A DNA stretch of 64,000 bases from JABLTI01 sp035528035 (GCA_035528035.1 DATKZI010000060.1:1-64000); one strand, 5' to 3'. Counted from the stretch's first letter, positions 38,361 through 48,053 are shown. Numbers and translations: made by a program. The notes: generated by a model from the letters alone, not told the origin.

Positions 38361-39134
38361 ATAAAACTAAATAAAATAATCGTAATGGTGCTTATTTTAA
38401 CATTAAGTATACCATTTCCAATATTAGCATCAAATGCTAGCAATGAAAAAGAATTAATTGAGGTTAACTATATTTGGGAAGGATTTTTCCCACATCCTGT
38501 TGTTGCAGAAATGCAAGTACAATTATTTGAGGAAGCTTTTGCAGAAGCATTAGAACTAGGTATTAAATTTACTTTAAGACCGGAAGCAGATATAGATGCA
38601 ATCTTAGCCAGTGGAGACTACGATATAGTTAATTATTATCGACCAAGAATGCCAGGCGATGATTTTGAAATGTTACTCTTTACCTTGGAGGACATGTTTT
38701 TGGATGGATTAATTCACCATCGTTGCTTACAACTTGAAAGGAAAATCATCAATCTTCAGAGGATCTATGATAATTATGTTGTTTCTGAGGGAGAAAAAAG
38801 AGATCATTTTGAAGGAAAATTCCTTGACTTGTTCCATACAATAGAAAAAATTCTCTACGAAAAACAATTAATTTTCGACTATTGCTATTTCCCACCACCT
38901 GAAGCTCCAATGATTTTTTGCGATAAAATGAGTGTAATAAATTCCGCGAAAGGTCATGTCTTTTCTAACAATCATTTACGATTGGAAATTGCAAAGGTCT
39001 TTGATCGCGACTTTGTTTATGAAATTGTTCAAGCTGCACTAGTTCTATTTGGACTTGAAGCAACTCAATCCTATCATCTCTTTGGTTGGTCCCAATATCA
39101 TGATATGAGTCTACCTGAGGATGTTCCCAATTAA
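38361..39134 (+). CDS. Secreted mini solute-binding-protein-like protein 2
   Basis: About 258 residues. A start at ATA 38361 gives a normal signal peptide (KLNKIIVMVLILTLSIPFPILA) and sits eight bases after GGGAGG (38347-38352); the first ATG (38385) is 32 bases from the SD and would remove the basic n-region. The mature part is a diverged homologue of mini-SBP 1: EKILYEKQLIFDY aligns with ERLWEKQLIITL, HLRLEIAKVFDRDFVYEI with GLRLAFSHAIDRTIIVNT, and both end S-x-YHD-x-LP-x-x-P. Contains acidic and aromatic segments (DIVNYYRPRMPGDDFEM). Ligand unknown. Confidence 0.65.
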   Translation: MKLNKIIVMVLILTLSIPFPILASNASNEKELIEVNYIWEGFFPHPVVAEMQVQLFEEAFAEALELGIKFTLRPEADIDAILASGDYDIVNYYRPRMPGDDFEMLLFTLEDMFLDGLIHHRCLQLERKIINLQRIYDNYVVSEGEKRDHFEGKFLDLFHTIEKILYEKQLIFDYCYFPPPEAPMIFCDKMSVINSAKGHVFSNNHLRLEIAKVFDRDFVYEIVQAALVLFGLEATQSYHLFGWSQYHDMSLPEDVPN

Positions 39135-39156
39135 TCTGAGGAGGTGAAAAATCAAA

Positions 39157-39435
39157 ATGCCAAAATTCCTAGTAGTACACCCAGTACCTATCCCAGCAAC
39201 GATAGAAGAAGCAACTCCAATAGGAAAAGCTTTCAAATCCTTTAACACGAAAGATGCTTATTGGGTAAATAGTTGGGCTATCTTTAATTCTGAAGGTAAG
39301 GTTACTAAAATTCTCTGCCAGTGGGATGCCAAAGATATCGATTTAGTAAAGAAGATTACTGAAAAGGTTGAATTAATTCCTACTGAAGGGATCTATCCAA
39401 TGGGTATTTTCCATAGTGAAGATTTTAGAGAGTAA
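39157..39435 (+). CDS. Small ferredoxin-fold-like protein (DUF4242-like)
   Basis: 92 residues, ATG start with the strongest SD in the window (GAGGAGGTGA at 39137-39146), 22 bases after mini-SBP 2, so it is cotranscribed with it. MPKFLVVHPVPIP, then NSWAIFNSEGKVTKILCQWDAKDIDLVKKITEKV, resembles the beta-alpha-beta small domains of DUF4242-type proteins, one of which binds nickel. One Cys and two His are present (HPVPIP, ILCQW, FHSED). Cytosolic. The family call is tentative. Confidence 0.6.
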   Translation: MPKFLVVHPVPIPATIEEATPIGKAFKSFNTKDAYWVNSWAIFNSEGKVTKILCQWDAKDIDLVKKITEKVELIPTEGIYPMGIFHSEDFRE

Positions 39436-39477
39436 CTCCCTTGCAGATAAGGTAGTTTTTCATAACGGGGATCATAT

Positions 39478-39508
39478 GGACTAACCACTTGGTTAGTCCT
39501 TTTTTTTT
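39478..39508 (+). terminator. Perfect hairpin plus T9
   Basis: GGACTAACC (39478-39486), loop ACTT, GGTTAGTCC (39491-39499), then nine T (39500-39508). It looks like a bacterial-style intrinsic terminator and ends the mini-SBP block before the convergent S9 peptidase gene. Confidence 0.8.
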
Positions 39509-39527
39509 GCTACAAGTAATTCATTAA

Positions 39528-41618
39528 TTATTTACTTAGCTTTAGCTCTTCACCTAATAAGTAGTGCTTGAACCATTGATAATTAAGCATCATACAAGCA
39601 AAGTTCTCTTTTGGAGTATCCAATCCATGACCTTTACCTTTGAAAATAAAAAGCTCTGTTGGTACCCCTTTTTCTTTAAGAGCACGATAAAGTTCCATAG
39701 CACTGGTTAATCCAATTCGTTGATCGTTCTCACCATGTAATAATAACATTGGAGTATTGGCTTCAGCTATTCCACTTATTGGGGCTGTTTTTTGATAGAT
39801 TTCCATTTTTCCTGGCTCAAAAGGATGTCCAGAGATATTTAGTGAATTACGTAAATCTGAGGTTATAAAATATGTATACCAACTACTTACTCCTGCTCCA
39901 ACACTTACAGCTGTAAATCTCTTTGAATGCATTCCCAAAAAAGCTGAGATGAATCCCCCCTGACTCCATCCTAATGAACCTATCTTTGTTTCGTCAATAA
40001 ATCCTTGTGAAACAAGGTTATCTATGCATGATTCAATATCCCATAGATCACCTATTCCAACATTATCCACGCCAATTTCATGAAATTTCTGTCCTTTTCC
40101 CATTGATCCTCGATAATTAACCTTGGCGATGATTACTCCTTTATTACATAATTGAATTGTTGGAAAATAATATAATTCATCATCCTCAACCATAGCTAAT
40201 GAAGAAAATCCACTAGGACCTCCATGATTTAAGAATAATAAAGGGTATTTTTTCTTAGTGTCGAAATCACTTGGTTTTCTTATTATTCCTTGTATTTCTA
40301 ATCCATCTCTACTTTTCCATTTTATAGATTCGACAGAACCAAAATCCCAATTGTTTGTATACTCAGTATGATTAGTTAATTGAGTTAACTGATAGTGAGT
40401 ATTGTTAATTGGTTTTCCTAAATAAATTTCCCTAAGCGATTTAGATGATAAACCATTGAAAGTAATCCTGCCATTATCAGCAACTGAAAAATAGTATCTT
40501 GGAAAAACTTCTCCAAAATCTAATTTATCTACTTCGCCTGTTTCACTTATTTTGGCTATTTCATAGATGCTTTCATTTGCATAGCTAACGAATATGCCTG
40601 CTTGTGACCAAACAATATGATTGGGTTTTCTATCAAAATTCCTAGTTATACAAATAAGCTGTTTCCTAATTTGTGCATGATCCCATTTTTCCTTCATTTT
40701 TGTTAAATCCAGTAAAAAGAGATCTGATAAGATGTATTGTTTTAATTCACGTTCCTTAAATGAAATAAGCAATTTCTCGCCATTAGGAGAGACTTCTTCT
40801 ATTACTGCTCCTTTGGGTAGATTCAATGGAGTTATGGTAGCATAATTGTTTAAATTAAAATTACTAGTAGATGTAAGAATTTCTTCTATCATTGCTTCTA
40901 CATCAATGTCAATCTTGGAGCAAAATGTATCGTTCTCATAATAGAGATCATCTTTGCTACTGCAATTCAAAAAGATTGAACTAGTCTTCTCAGAAACCTT
41001 GAAAGATTGTATGTTATAGGGTTTATCTAATAGCTCAGTTAAATTAATAATTGGTCTAATAAAATTGCTTTCTTTTTCAAAAGATTCAGTATTTGATTCT
41101 TTAAAATGTTCTTTCGCTTTATTATAATCAATATAATATATAGCAGACGTGCTTTGTTCTTCTTCAAAATGAATATAATTACCAAATTTCATTTCTTCAT
41201 ATTTTTTTGCTCTTATATTATCTCTTGCTTGGAAAATAAATCCATCCTTGAATTTCAAGAAATTGCCAATACCACCCGGATGATCTGTAATTTGAATTCC
41301 TTCACCCTTAAGATTTTCATAAACATAAATTTGAAATCCATTTTTACTTGAAGGTAATAATCTTCGAAGAGCTATATCATGATTATTAACCCAAATTGGA
41401 TTAAGAGCCATGCCCGTCTCTGTTAATCGAAAATTTTGTTTAGTTATTATATCAATAATATGACATTTAACTTTCATATCATTTTTTTCTAAATCATCAC
41501 ATACTAAAAGATAAACAATTTTCTCTCCATCAGGACTTAATTTGCTGCTAGCAACTTTTGGTAAATTAATAAAATCATTTATTGATGGTTTATATTTTTC
41601 AACAGAAGTATTATTCAA
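39528..41618 (-). CDS. S9 family peptidase (DPP/acylaminoacyl-peptidase type)
   Basis: 696 residues: an N-terminal WD40-like propeller (about 1-430, with the PD40-like opening NLPKVASSKLSPDGEKIVYL), then a hydrolase domain with LFLNHGGPSG, the nucleophile Ser in GSLGWSQGGF (about residue 552), Asp in HGENDQRIG (about 632) and His in GKGHGLDT (about 664). Cleaves small peptides; no signal peptide, so cytosolic. TTG start without a strong SD. Only distantly similar to the S9 enzyme at 17452-19221. Confidence 0.88.
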   Translation of the reverse strand: MNNTSVEKYKPSINDFINLPKVASSKLSPDGEKIVYLLVCDDLEKNDMKVKCHIIDIITKQNFRLTETGMALNPIWVNNHDIALRRLLPSSKNGFQIYVYENLKGEGIQITDHPGGIGNFLKFKDGFIFQARDNIRAKKYEEMKFGNYIHFEEEQSTSAIYYIDYNKAKEHFKESNTESFEKESNFIRPIINLTELLDKPYNIQSFKVSEKTSSIFLNCSSKDDLYYENDTFCSKIDIDVEAMIEEILTSTSNFNLNNYATITPLNLPKGAVIEEVSPNGEKLLISFKERELKQYILSDLFLLDLTKMKEKWDHAQIRKQLICITRNFDRKPNHIVWSQAGIFVSYANESIYEIAKISETGEVDKLDFGEVFPRYYFSVADNGRITFNGLSSKSLREIYLGKPINNTHYQLTQLTNHTEYTNNWDFGSVESIKWKSRDGLEIQGIIRKPSDFDTKKKYPLLFLNHGGPSGFSSLAMVEDDELYYFPTIQLCNKGVIIAKVNYRGSMGKGQKFHEIGVDNVGIGDLWDIESCIDNLVSQGFIDETKIGSLGWSQGGFISAFLGMHSKRFTAVSVGAGVSSWYTYFITSDLRNSLNISGHPFEPGKMEIYQKTAPISGIAEANTPMLLLHGENDQRIGLTSAMELYRALKEKGVPTELFIFKGKGHGLDTPKENFACMMLNYQWFKHYLLGEELKLSK

Positions 41619-41805
41619 ATTAAATCACATAAATAAATCCATAATTATTTATAAAAAAGAAACTCACAATTTGAGACCTCGATTTGGGTTATCAATAAAC
41701 TAATAATTCTTATAATCAAATCTTTAAGGTGAACGTCTTCTTCCTATATGATAGTTTAATTTAATTAATTCTTTAATTAAATTACCAAGTCATTTTTAAA
41801 GATTT

Positions 41806-42726
41806 TTATTTTTTATTTAAGGTATCTTCTAATAGTTCAACTATTTCCATATGTCCTTTTTTTATTGCTATTGTAATAGGTGTTTCAAAACTTTCATCAT
41901 CAAAGCTTGAAGTGTCAACTACTACTGATGGGTCTGCACCATTTTTTAACAGTAGTTTTACAATATCTAAATATCCTTCATAAGCTGCAAAATAAAGAGC
42001 TGTTGCATTAACAGTTGTTTTGATGTTCACATCAGCCCCATTTGCTATCAATAATTTTACCAAAATATTGATTCCCCCCATACACGCTTCCATTAATGCT
42101 GTCCACCCCATATTGCTTACAGCATTTATTTCTACATTCTTTTCTAAAAGTAATTTTACAATATCTTCATGATTCCTTCTAACAGCCCATCTTAGTATAG
42201 AAAGATCTCTATCATCTTTTGAGTTAATATTTGCACCTTTTTCCAAAGCATTTTCTATCCCTTTTATATCACCTTTGAAAACTGCTTCAAAGAGTAATTT
42301 ATCCTCCTGTTTGTGATTTTCCACAGATGGTTCCAGTTGTTTAATTCTTTGACGTCTAATCATATCTGAAACAATTGGATTGCTGGTAACTGACATTGAA
42401 GCAACTGCACCAACATCAGCTAAAATTCTATCAGTATAAGTTCCACCTTTTTCTAAAAGTAATTGAACAATTTTTACTTGTCCGTCTCGAGCAGCAAGAT
42501 GCAGTGGAGTAAAATCAACTTTATCTAAAATAGTTGAATCAGCTTTTGCTTCAAGCAAAAAACTCACTATTTCTATAAATCCTTTTGACGATGCAATGTG
42601 TAATGCTGTACCTTCCCATTCACTTTGAGCATCAATATATGCTCCTAACTCAATAGCTTCTTTTACTCCTTCTAAGTCATTCTTTCTTGTGGATTCAAAT
42701 AGCTGTTCATTGGTTTCTTCTGACAT
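41806..42726 (-). CDS. Ankyrin-repeat protein
   Basis: 306 residues of ankyrin repeats (about eight) in two blocks separated by a less regular segment near residues 105-140. Typical phrases: TALHIASSKGFIEIVSFLLEAKAD, TPLHLAARDGQVKIVQLLLEKGG, TALYFAAYEGYLDIVKLLLKNGADP. Interaction scaffold without catalytic domain; cytosolic. ATG start. Confidence 0.9.
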   Translation of the reverse strand: MSEETNEQLFESTRKNDLEGVKEAIELGAYIDAQSEWEGTALHIASSKGFIEIVSFLLEAKADSTILDKVDFTPLHLAARDGQVKIVQLLLEKGGTYTDRILADVGAVASMSVTSNPIVSDMIRRQRIKQLEPSVENHKQEDKLLFEAVFKGDIKGIENALEKGANINSKDDRDLSILRWAVRRNHEDIVKLLLEKNVEINAVSNMGWTALMEACMGGINILVKLLIANGADVNIKTTVNATALYFAAYEGYLDIVKLLLKNGADPSVVVDTSSFDDESFETPITIAIKKGHMEIVELLEDTLNKK

Positions 42727-42891
42727 AGAGAACCGTTATTTTATTACCATTATAAATTTTTATTTAGAAACTTACTTGAATGTTTTCTTATTTGAATGAT
42801 GTTCACAAATGGTAAAATATCATTTTTTATTTATTAAAAACTAACCAAAAAACCAATTAAATTGTTTCCTATAGATAAATTGGGGATTTAA

Positions 42892-44790
42892 ATGAATAAA
42901 TCTCAGAATGAATATACTAAATTGATTGAAGAGATAACTAATTTTATTATAGAATCACTTCACAAAAGAGAAGATACAATTGGATTGTCAATAGCTATAG
43001 TTGATGATAAAGAAATTATTTGGGCAGAAGGATTTGGATTTACAGATAATACAAGGGAAGAACAAGTTACTGCTAAAACATTATTCAGCACTCAATCAAT
43101 GGGCAAGTGTTTTACTGCTACTGCCTTTATGATAATGGCAAGCAAGGGATTAGTTAATCTTGATGATCCTATACAGAAATATTATCCTAAATTTAAAATT
43201 AACACCATCTTTGGTGATCCAAAAGAAGAAATTGCAAAAATTACTTTTCGAAGAGTGTTATCTCATACTGCAGGTTTTACTCATGAAGCCTTAGTAGGAA
43301 ACAATTATGATTATTCACCTTGCACTTTCGAAGAACATATTCAAAGTATTAGTAAGGGGTGGTTAAAATCACTCGTTGGTTCAGAGTTGTCTTACTCAAA
43401 TCTTGGATATGATCTAACAGGATTTGTTATGGGTCTTATTAAAAATAAAAGCTATCAAGAAGTAATGGATGAGGAACTGTTTAAACCACTAAAGATAACG
43501 GGAGCTACATATGATGTTGTAGAAGCTCAAAAGAAATCATTCGCTAAGGGATATGAAGGGGATTATGCTTATCCAGTAGTTCCAATACCAATGCTTTGTG
43601 CAGGAGGATTATTTATTTCTGCTTTAGAAGTAGGAAAAATAATTTCTTTTCACTTAAATAAAGGAAAAATAGGCAATAAACAATATATAAATCCCGATTT
43701 ATTCGAAGAAATGTACAATCCTCAATTTAATGAAACTAAGGAATTTGGGTATGGATTAGGATTGTATTCTACTGAAAAAATATACAACGCTAAAGTTTAT
43801 GGTCACGCAGGAGGAGGATATGGTTTTCAAACAAATATGATGTGGATTCCAGAATATAATATCGGTGTTGTTGTTTTATCTAATAACATGAAAGAAAGCT
43901 GTGTTCGTAGTATTGCACGAAAAGCTCTTGAGTTAATGATAGTAAATAATGAAAAAATTGAGTCAAAATCAAATGTTCCGAAATTATTGAAACGATTGGT
44001 TGGAACATATTGTTCCAATGGAAATCTTGCTCCACAATTGTTAAGATTCTCTTATGAAGAAAAGAATTTATTTCTATATTTAATGAATGGTACCCGAATT
44101 GAACTTAAATCACAAAATCAAACTGAATTTTTATCAAAAAATGGTATTAGGTTCTTATTTGAATTAAATGATGAAAAATTACCAATAGCAGTAAATGTAG
44201 ATGATCCTGTATTTCCATATAAAGCTAAATTAAATGATAGTCCAATGGATGAATATGGACCAAATCAACCAGTATGGCAAAATTATACAGGAATATATCA
44301 ATTTGAAGATGAATCAAGACCAAATTATTTAGCTCTCACAGTAATTAATGGTTATCTATACTTAATTTTCCGTGACAATTTAAAATTGCTTTATCATCAA
44401 AATAATCTCTATTTTACCGTTGATGGAGAAGCTCTTATCTTAAAGGAAGGGGAGTTAAATTACAAAGGTATTTCTGCTACAAAAATAGATTTTAAGATGA
44501 TTCAGTTTGTCAAAGAAATTTCACAAAATGAAATTAAGTTCGATTTTTATTATATGGCGGTTTCAAATTTAGTTAGGATTTTACACAATCTTCGAGGATT
44601 AAAGCAAACTTTAGATTTCATGGAGAAAATAATACTAATAGATAAAAAATTCATTAATAATTTTGTAAGTTTTGGCAAACAGCTTTACGCTATTGGAGAA
44701 TTACAAAACGCAAAGATTTATTTAATTAAGCTACTCGAATTCGATTCAGAAAATACTGAAATAAAAGAAATATTAGAATTAATCAAATAA
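42892..44790 (+). CDS. Beta-lactamase-fold serine hydrolase with C-terminal extension
   Basis: 632 residues. Residues 10-345 are a class C beta-lactamase/penicillin-binding-like domain: S69-x-x-K72 (STQSMGKCF), Y168-S169-N170 (YSNLGY) and HAGG at 305-308. Such archaeal proteins are usually esterases or D-amino-acid peptidases. Residues about 370-535 are beta-rich (DUF3471-like), and the end (AIGELQNAKIYLIKLLEFDSEN) looks like a single TPR pair. No signal peptide. ATG start with GGGGA upstream. Confidence 0.82.
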   Translation: MNKSQNEYTKLIEEITNFIIESLHKREDTIGLSIAIVDDKEIIWAEGFGFTDNTREEQVTAKTLFSTQSMGKCFTATAFMIMASKGLVNLDDPIQKYYPKFKINTIFGDPKEEIAKITFRRVLSHTAGFTHEALVGNNYDYSPCTFEEHIQSISKGWLKSLVGSELSYSNLGYDLTGFVMGLIKNKSYQEVMDEELFKPLKITGATYDVVEAQKKSFAKGYEGDYAYPVVPIPMLCAGGLFISALEVGKIISFHLNKGKIGNKQYINPDLFEEMYNPQFNETKEFGYGLGLYSTEKIYNAKVYGHAGGGYGFQTNMMWIPEYNIGVVVLSNNMKESCVRSIARKALELMIVNNEKIESKSNVPKLLKRLVGTYCSNGNLAPQLLRFSYEEKNLFLYLMNGTRIELKSQNQTEFLSKNGIRFLFELNDEKLPIAVNVDDPVFPYKAKLNDSPMDEYGPNQPVWQNYTGIYQFEDESRPNYLALTVINGYLYLIFRDNLKLLYHQNNLYFTVDGEALILKEGELNYKGISATKIDFKMIQFVKEISQNEIKFDFYYMAVSNLVRILHNLRGLKQTLDFMEKIILIDKKFINNFVSFGKQLYAIGELQNAKIYLIKLLEFDSENTEIKEILELIK

Positions 44791-44830
44791 TAAGTCATAA
44801 AATGATTAATGATTCAAATTTGATTTATTT

Positions 44831-45976
44831 CTAAAAATATGAAAATTCAATAAATGGTTTTGAAATAAGCGAAAAGCAATATAAAAGTCGCTGATACTCT
44901 AATATTTTTTCATCTATTTCTAATTCATTAAAATTCACAGTTTTTGTTAAAAACCAATATTTCTCTTGTTGCCATACTGATTTTTTCTCAAGTAATGATT
45001 CTAGGAATATATTCTGATAATTTAATGCCCTTTCAAATAAGGGAATTAATAATTCATAATTTTCTTTTCCAAAAGTAATTTTCTTTTCAGAATGGTCCAG
45101 ATAATTAGTTTCAGTTTCCAATAATGAATGAAATCTCTTGGTAAACAAAATTCCATAAAGCATCAAATTTACTTCTGATGTATTAAATAATTTCCCGATC
45201 AAGTTTACTGCTTGGTTTGGATAATAAAAAGAATAATTATACATTAACTCAGCTATTTCAGTTCTAATGAGATATTTTTTGTCCTTTAAACAACTATAAA
45301 TTATTTTATAAAATCTCTCTTGGTCTTCTATTCCTGTTATTGCATAATTAGTTAAAGCTTTAATACCAAGCCATTTTTGTTCTTGTATTGGTGATTCCAA
45401 ATAGCTTTTAACCACATCAAAAAAATCTTCTTCATATTTTCTATCAATGTTTTTACAATTATCAATTGCTTTTGATCTACTTTTCGCTTCAGTTTCTTGT
45501 TTTTGGAAAATCTTAATAAAATTTTTATCCCCATAATCTGGTTCAGAAAAATAAGGTTCTTTTTCTAAAGTTAACAATTCGTTGATTTTCTCGAGAGGAT
45601 AATTTTCTAATCTCAATGTTTTTTTTAAAATGACATCTTCAAATGCTTTCTTAGGTGTTCTAATGAAATGTTCTGGATAAAATCCTTCCTTTACTAAATA
45701 TTGCCAGTTTTTAATAAAATATTCGTATTCATTATAATCTACAAAATCAGGATTTTCTGTTAATTCTTTTTTTATCCTATTTTTTATTACTTCTATTTCA
45801 TCAAATGGATATATCCATGCAAAGTGATATGGTTTATTTGTTCCTCCATAAAACCGGAACATTTTATGTTTTGCTTCTTGACAAACATTAAATCTACTTT
45901 CTCCTATTGAATCACTTGACCACGTCACAGCAAAATATAATTCATGATTTAAGCAAAGTGTTGTTACTAAAGTCAT
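44831..45976 (-). CDS. Protein with unknown N-terminal domain and HEAT-like C-terminal half
   Basis: 381 residues. The first 150 form a non-repetitive domain (LCLNHELYFAVTWSSDSIGE, FYGGTNKPYHFAWIYPFDEIE) of unknown family. From about 175 on there are helical repeats (SPIQEQKWLGIKALTNYAI, DKKYLIRTEIAELMYNYSF, EVNLMLYGILFTKRF), resembling diverged HEAT/ARM. No membrane segments. ATG start; TAG stop followed one codon later by TAA. Confidence 0.6.
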   Translation of the reverse strand: MTLVTTLCLNHELYFAVTWSSDSIGESRFNVCQEAKHKMFRFYGGTNKPYHFAWIYPFDEIEVIKNRIKKELTENPDFVDYNEYEYFIKNWQYLVKEGFYPEHFIRTPKKAFEDVILKKTLRLENYPLEKINELLTLEKEPYFSEPDYGDKNFIKIFQKQETEAKSRSKAIDNCKNIDRKYEEDFFDVVKSYLESPIQEQKWLGIKALTNYAITGIEDQERFYKIIYSCLKDKKYLIRTEIAELMYNYSFYYPNQAVNLIGKLFNTSEVNLMLYGILFTKRFHSLLETETNYLDHSEKKITFGKENYELLIPLFERALNYQNIFLESLLEKKSVWQQEKYWFLTKTVNFNELEIDEKILEYQRLLYCFSLISKPFIEFSYF

Positions 45977-46020
45977 ATTTCAAAAATCCTTCTGTATAAA
46001 ATACTTTTTTTACTTTCTTT

Positions 46021-46842
46021 TTAGCTATTTTTTTTTAATTCATTTTGCGCATCAATCATATTTGCACGTGCAGTATCAAAATTGGGATTGAAATTCAAAG
46101 CTTTCTCATAATATTCAATTGCTTTCTTATAGTTTCCTTGTTGTTGATATATCCAACCAAGATTATTTAGAGCTATATAATATGTAGGTTCTATAGAGAG
46201 AGCTCTTTCTTGTAGTTCGATAGCTTTAGCAATATCTCCCTTACCGAAATACGCTAATCCTAAATTAGCTAAAACAATGAAATCCCAAGGTTTAATCTCG
46301 AGGATTTCATCTGAAATAGCAATTGCTTTATCAAATTCTTTTTTATTAGTATAAATCCCTGCAATAGTGTTTTTTGCTTCTGTATACATTGGGTTTAATT
46401 CAATTGCTTTATTACAATACTCAAGAGCAGTGTCATACTCCTCCATATCAAAATAAATTAATCCGATAGATGCCCAAACTTCATGATTTTCAGGGGTTTG
46501 TTTTAATAATTTTTCACATAGAACAAGTGCTTCTTCATATCTTCCTAAACGACTATATATTGATGCCAAGTTACTTTGAGCAGCTATTAACTGATCATCT
46601 ATTACTAAAGCTTTGAGAAAATATTCAATTGCTTTTTCAGTATTCCCTTGAAAATCATTAGCTAAACCTATATTACTTAGAGCATTGGCATTTAATGGAT
46701 CTATTTCAAGTATTCGCTCAAAAACAGCAATAGCTTCATCATATAATCCCTGTGAACCATAACTTATACCCAATTCATTTAGTTCATTTGTATCATCAAT
46801 ATTAGCTATCTCTATATTGATTTTCTTATTTTCATCAGTCAT
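46021..46842 (-). CDS. TPR repeat protein
   Basis: About 273 residues, seven consensus-like TPRs (GLYDEAIAVFERILEIDPLN, GNTEKAIEYFLKALVIDD, GDIAKAIELQERALSIEPTY, GNYKKAIEYYEKALNFNPNF). No other domain. The ATG at 46842 (MTDENKK) is preferred over a TTG nine bases upstream; no strong SD. Cytosolic scaffold. Confidence 0.85.
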   Translation of the reverse strand: MTDENKKINIEIANIDDTNELNELGISYGSQGLYDEAIAVFERILEIDPLNANALSNIGLANDFQGNTEKAIEYFLKALVIDDQLIAAQSNLASIYSRLGRYEEALVLCEKLLKQTPENHEVWASIGLIYFDMEEYDTALEYCNKAIELNPMYTEAKNTIAGIYTNKKEFDKAIAISDEILEIKPWDFIVLANLGLAYFGKGDIAKAIELQERALSIEPTYYIALNNLGWIYQQQGNYKKAIEYYEKALNFNPNFDTARANMIDAQNELKKNS

Positions 46843-46969
46843 AAAAATCAATCATTTTAATTGTAAACTTGTAAATTCTAAAGACATATAATATCACTAA
46901 AATTGATTTTTAATAGTTTTCTATGAAAAAAACTGCAATATTGAATAGTTGAATTTTTATTTAGCTTTT

Positions 46970-47677
46970 TTATTTAACACTTTTATAAGGATTATTTTTT
47001 AATAATCCGCTAGTTTGAATTAAAAAATTAATCAATCCACAACCAATAACTACTTCTTGGCAAATAGCTCTCATTGTAAGATGTTCTAGAAATACCTCAA
47101 AGAATTGATAATTTATTAGAATGAAAAAACTGACTAAAATAATCATAAAGGATAAAAAAACCCAACCAAAAAAATTGGGATAGCTAGGTTGGTAGATTAT
47201 TACTATTGAATATAAAGCAGTAGACATTATTAGTAAACTGAATAGCACGATAATCAGTATGAGATGGGTTCCCTCATATTTATCAATAGGAACAAATGCT
47301 AAAGAAGCAATAATCAGAGAATCTAAAATTCCAAATATCGATCCTGCTAGACTAAATCTTCTAGTTATTTTTTGTTCATAAAAATTAGGCAACAAAACAA
47401 GAAAGAATATTATTCCTGCTATACCAATAACTATCATTGCGGTTGAAAAAAGAGCACTGGAAATAATATTCGAAGTTCCCAGAAAAGTTGTTCTACGACT
47501 AAGATCACTAAAAAGATTATTAGAAAAGCTATATCTCTGTGAGTTATAATCAATCCATGTCCCTCCTGCATAAAAGAACATTGAAAGGCCTATAAAAACT
47601 ATAAATAAAAAAATACATAATATTATTGCGAAATGACTCCATCTTAGGATTTTTTGTTTTTTCATTCTGCTTTCCAT
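46970..47677 (-). CDS. DUF998-like six-helix membrane protein
   Basis: 235 residues with six hydrophobic segments. The first loop FFYAGGTWIDYNSQRYSFSNNLFSDLSRR matches the 'YPGGT...YSF..N..SDL' signature common in archaeal DUF998-type proteins, and the second helix begins SNIISSALFSTAMIV. Integral membrane, function unknown. ATG 47677 or ATG 47665 could be the start. Confidence 0.75.
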   Translation of the reverse strand: MESRMKKQKILRWSHFAIILCIFLFIVFIGLSMFFYAGGTWIDYNSQRYSFSNNLFSDLSRRTTFLGTSNIISSALFSTAMIVIGIAGIIFFLVLLPNFYEQKITRRFSLAGSIFGILDSLIIASLAFVPIDKYEGTHLILIIVLFSLLIMSTALYSIVIIYQPSYPNFFGWVFLSFMIILVSFFILINYQFFEVFLEHLTMRAICQEVVIGCGLINFLIQTSGLLKNNPYKSVK

Positions 47678-47717
47678 AGCATAATTGTTTGAACTCTTAA
47701 ATAATCTTGCTGAATTA

Positions 47718-47969
47718 TTAATAATCTGTAATTGGTTTTTCAGCTTGAGCTTCGATTTGTTCCTCTATCATTCCTTTCCTTTTTCCTCGTTTTACAATTA
47801 CAGCTAAAAGTATGCTGAAAAGTATTGTTAATAATGCTCCTGGAATGAAATAAATAAATCCTAATCCACAACCTTGTAAAAGCGCTGTTAATCCCATAAT
47901 AGTGAAAATCAAGCTAGCAGCTAATAAAACACTTAAAATTACTACAGCAGGAATATTTACCTTTCCCAT
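47718..47969 (-). CDS. Small two-helix membrane protein
   Basis: 83 residues with two hydrophobic segments (AVVILSVLLAASLIFTIMG and FIYFIPGALLTILFSILLAVIV), then a basic-to-acidic tail (KRGKRKGMIEEQIEAQAEK). A Cys occurs in the loop (LLQGCGLGF). It lies 40 bases upstream of the DUF998-like gene on the same strand, so the two may form an operon. Family not recognised. Confidence 0.6.
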   Translation of the reverse strand: MGKVNIPAVVILSVLLAASLIFTIMGLTALLQGCGLGFIYFIPGALLTILFSILLAVIVKRGKRKGMIEEQIEAQAEKPITDY

Positions 47970-48053
47970 GAAATCATCTCGAAATATTATTCTTATGTAA
48001 AATTATAAAGTTTGTTCAATGTTTTTTCTTCATTACTTATAACTTAAAAAATC

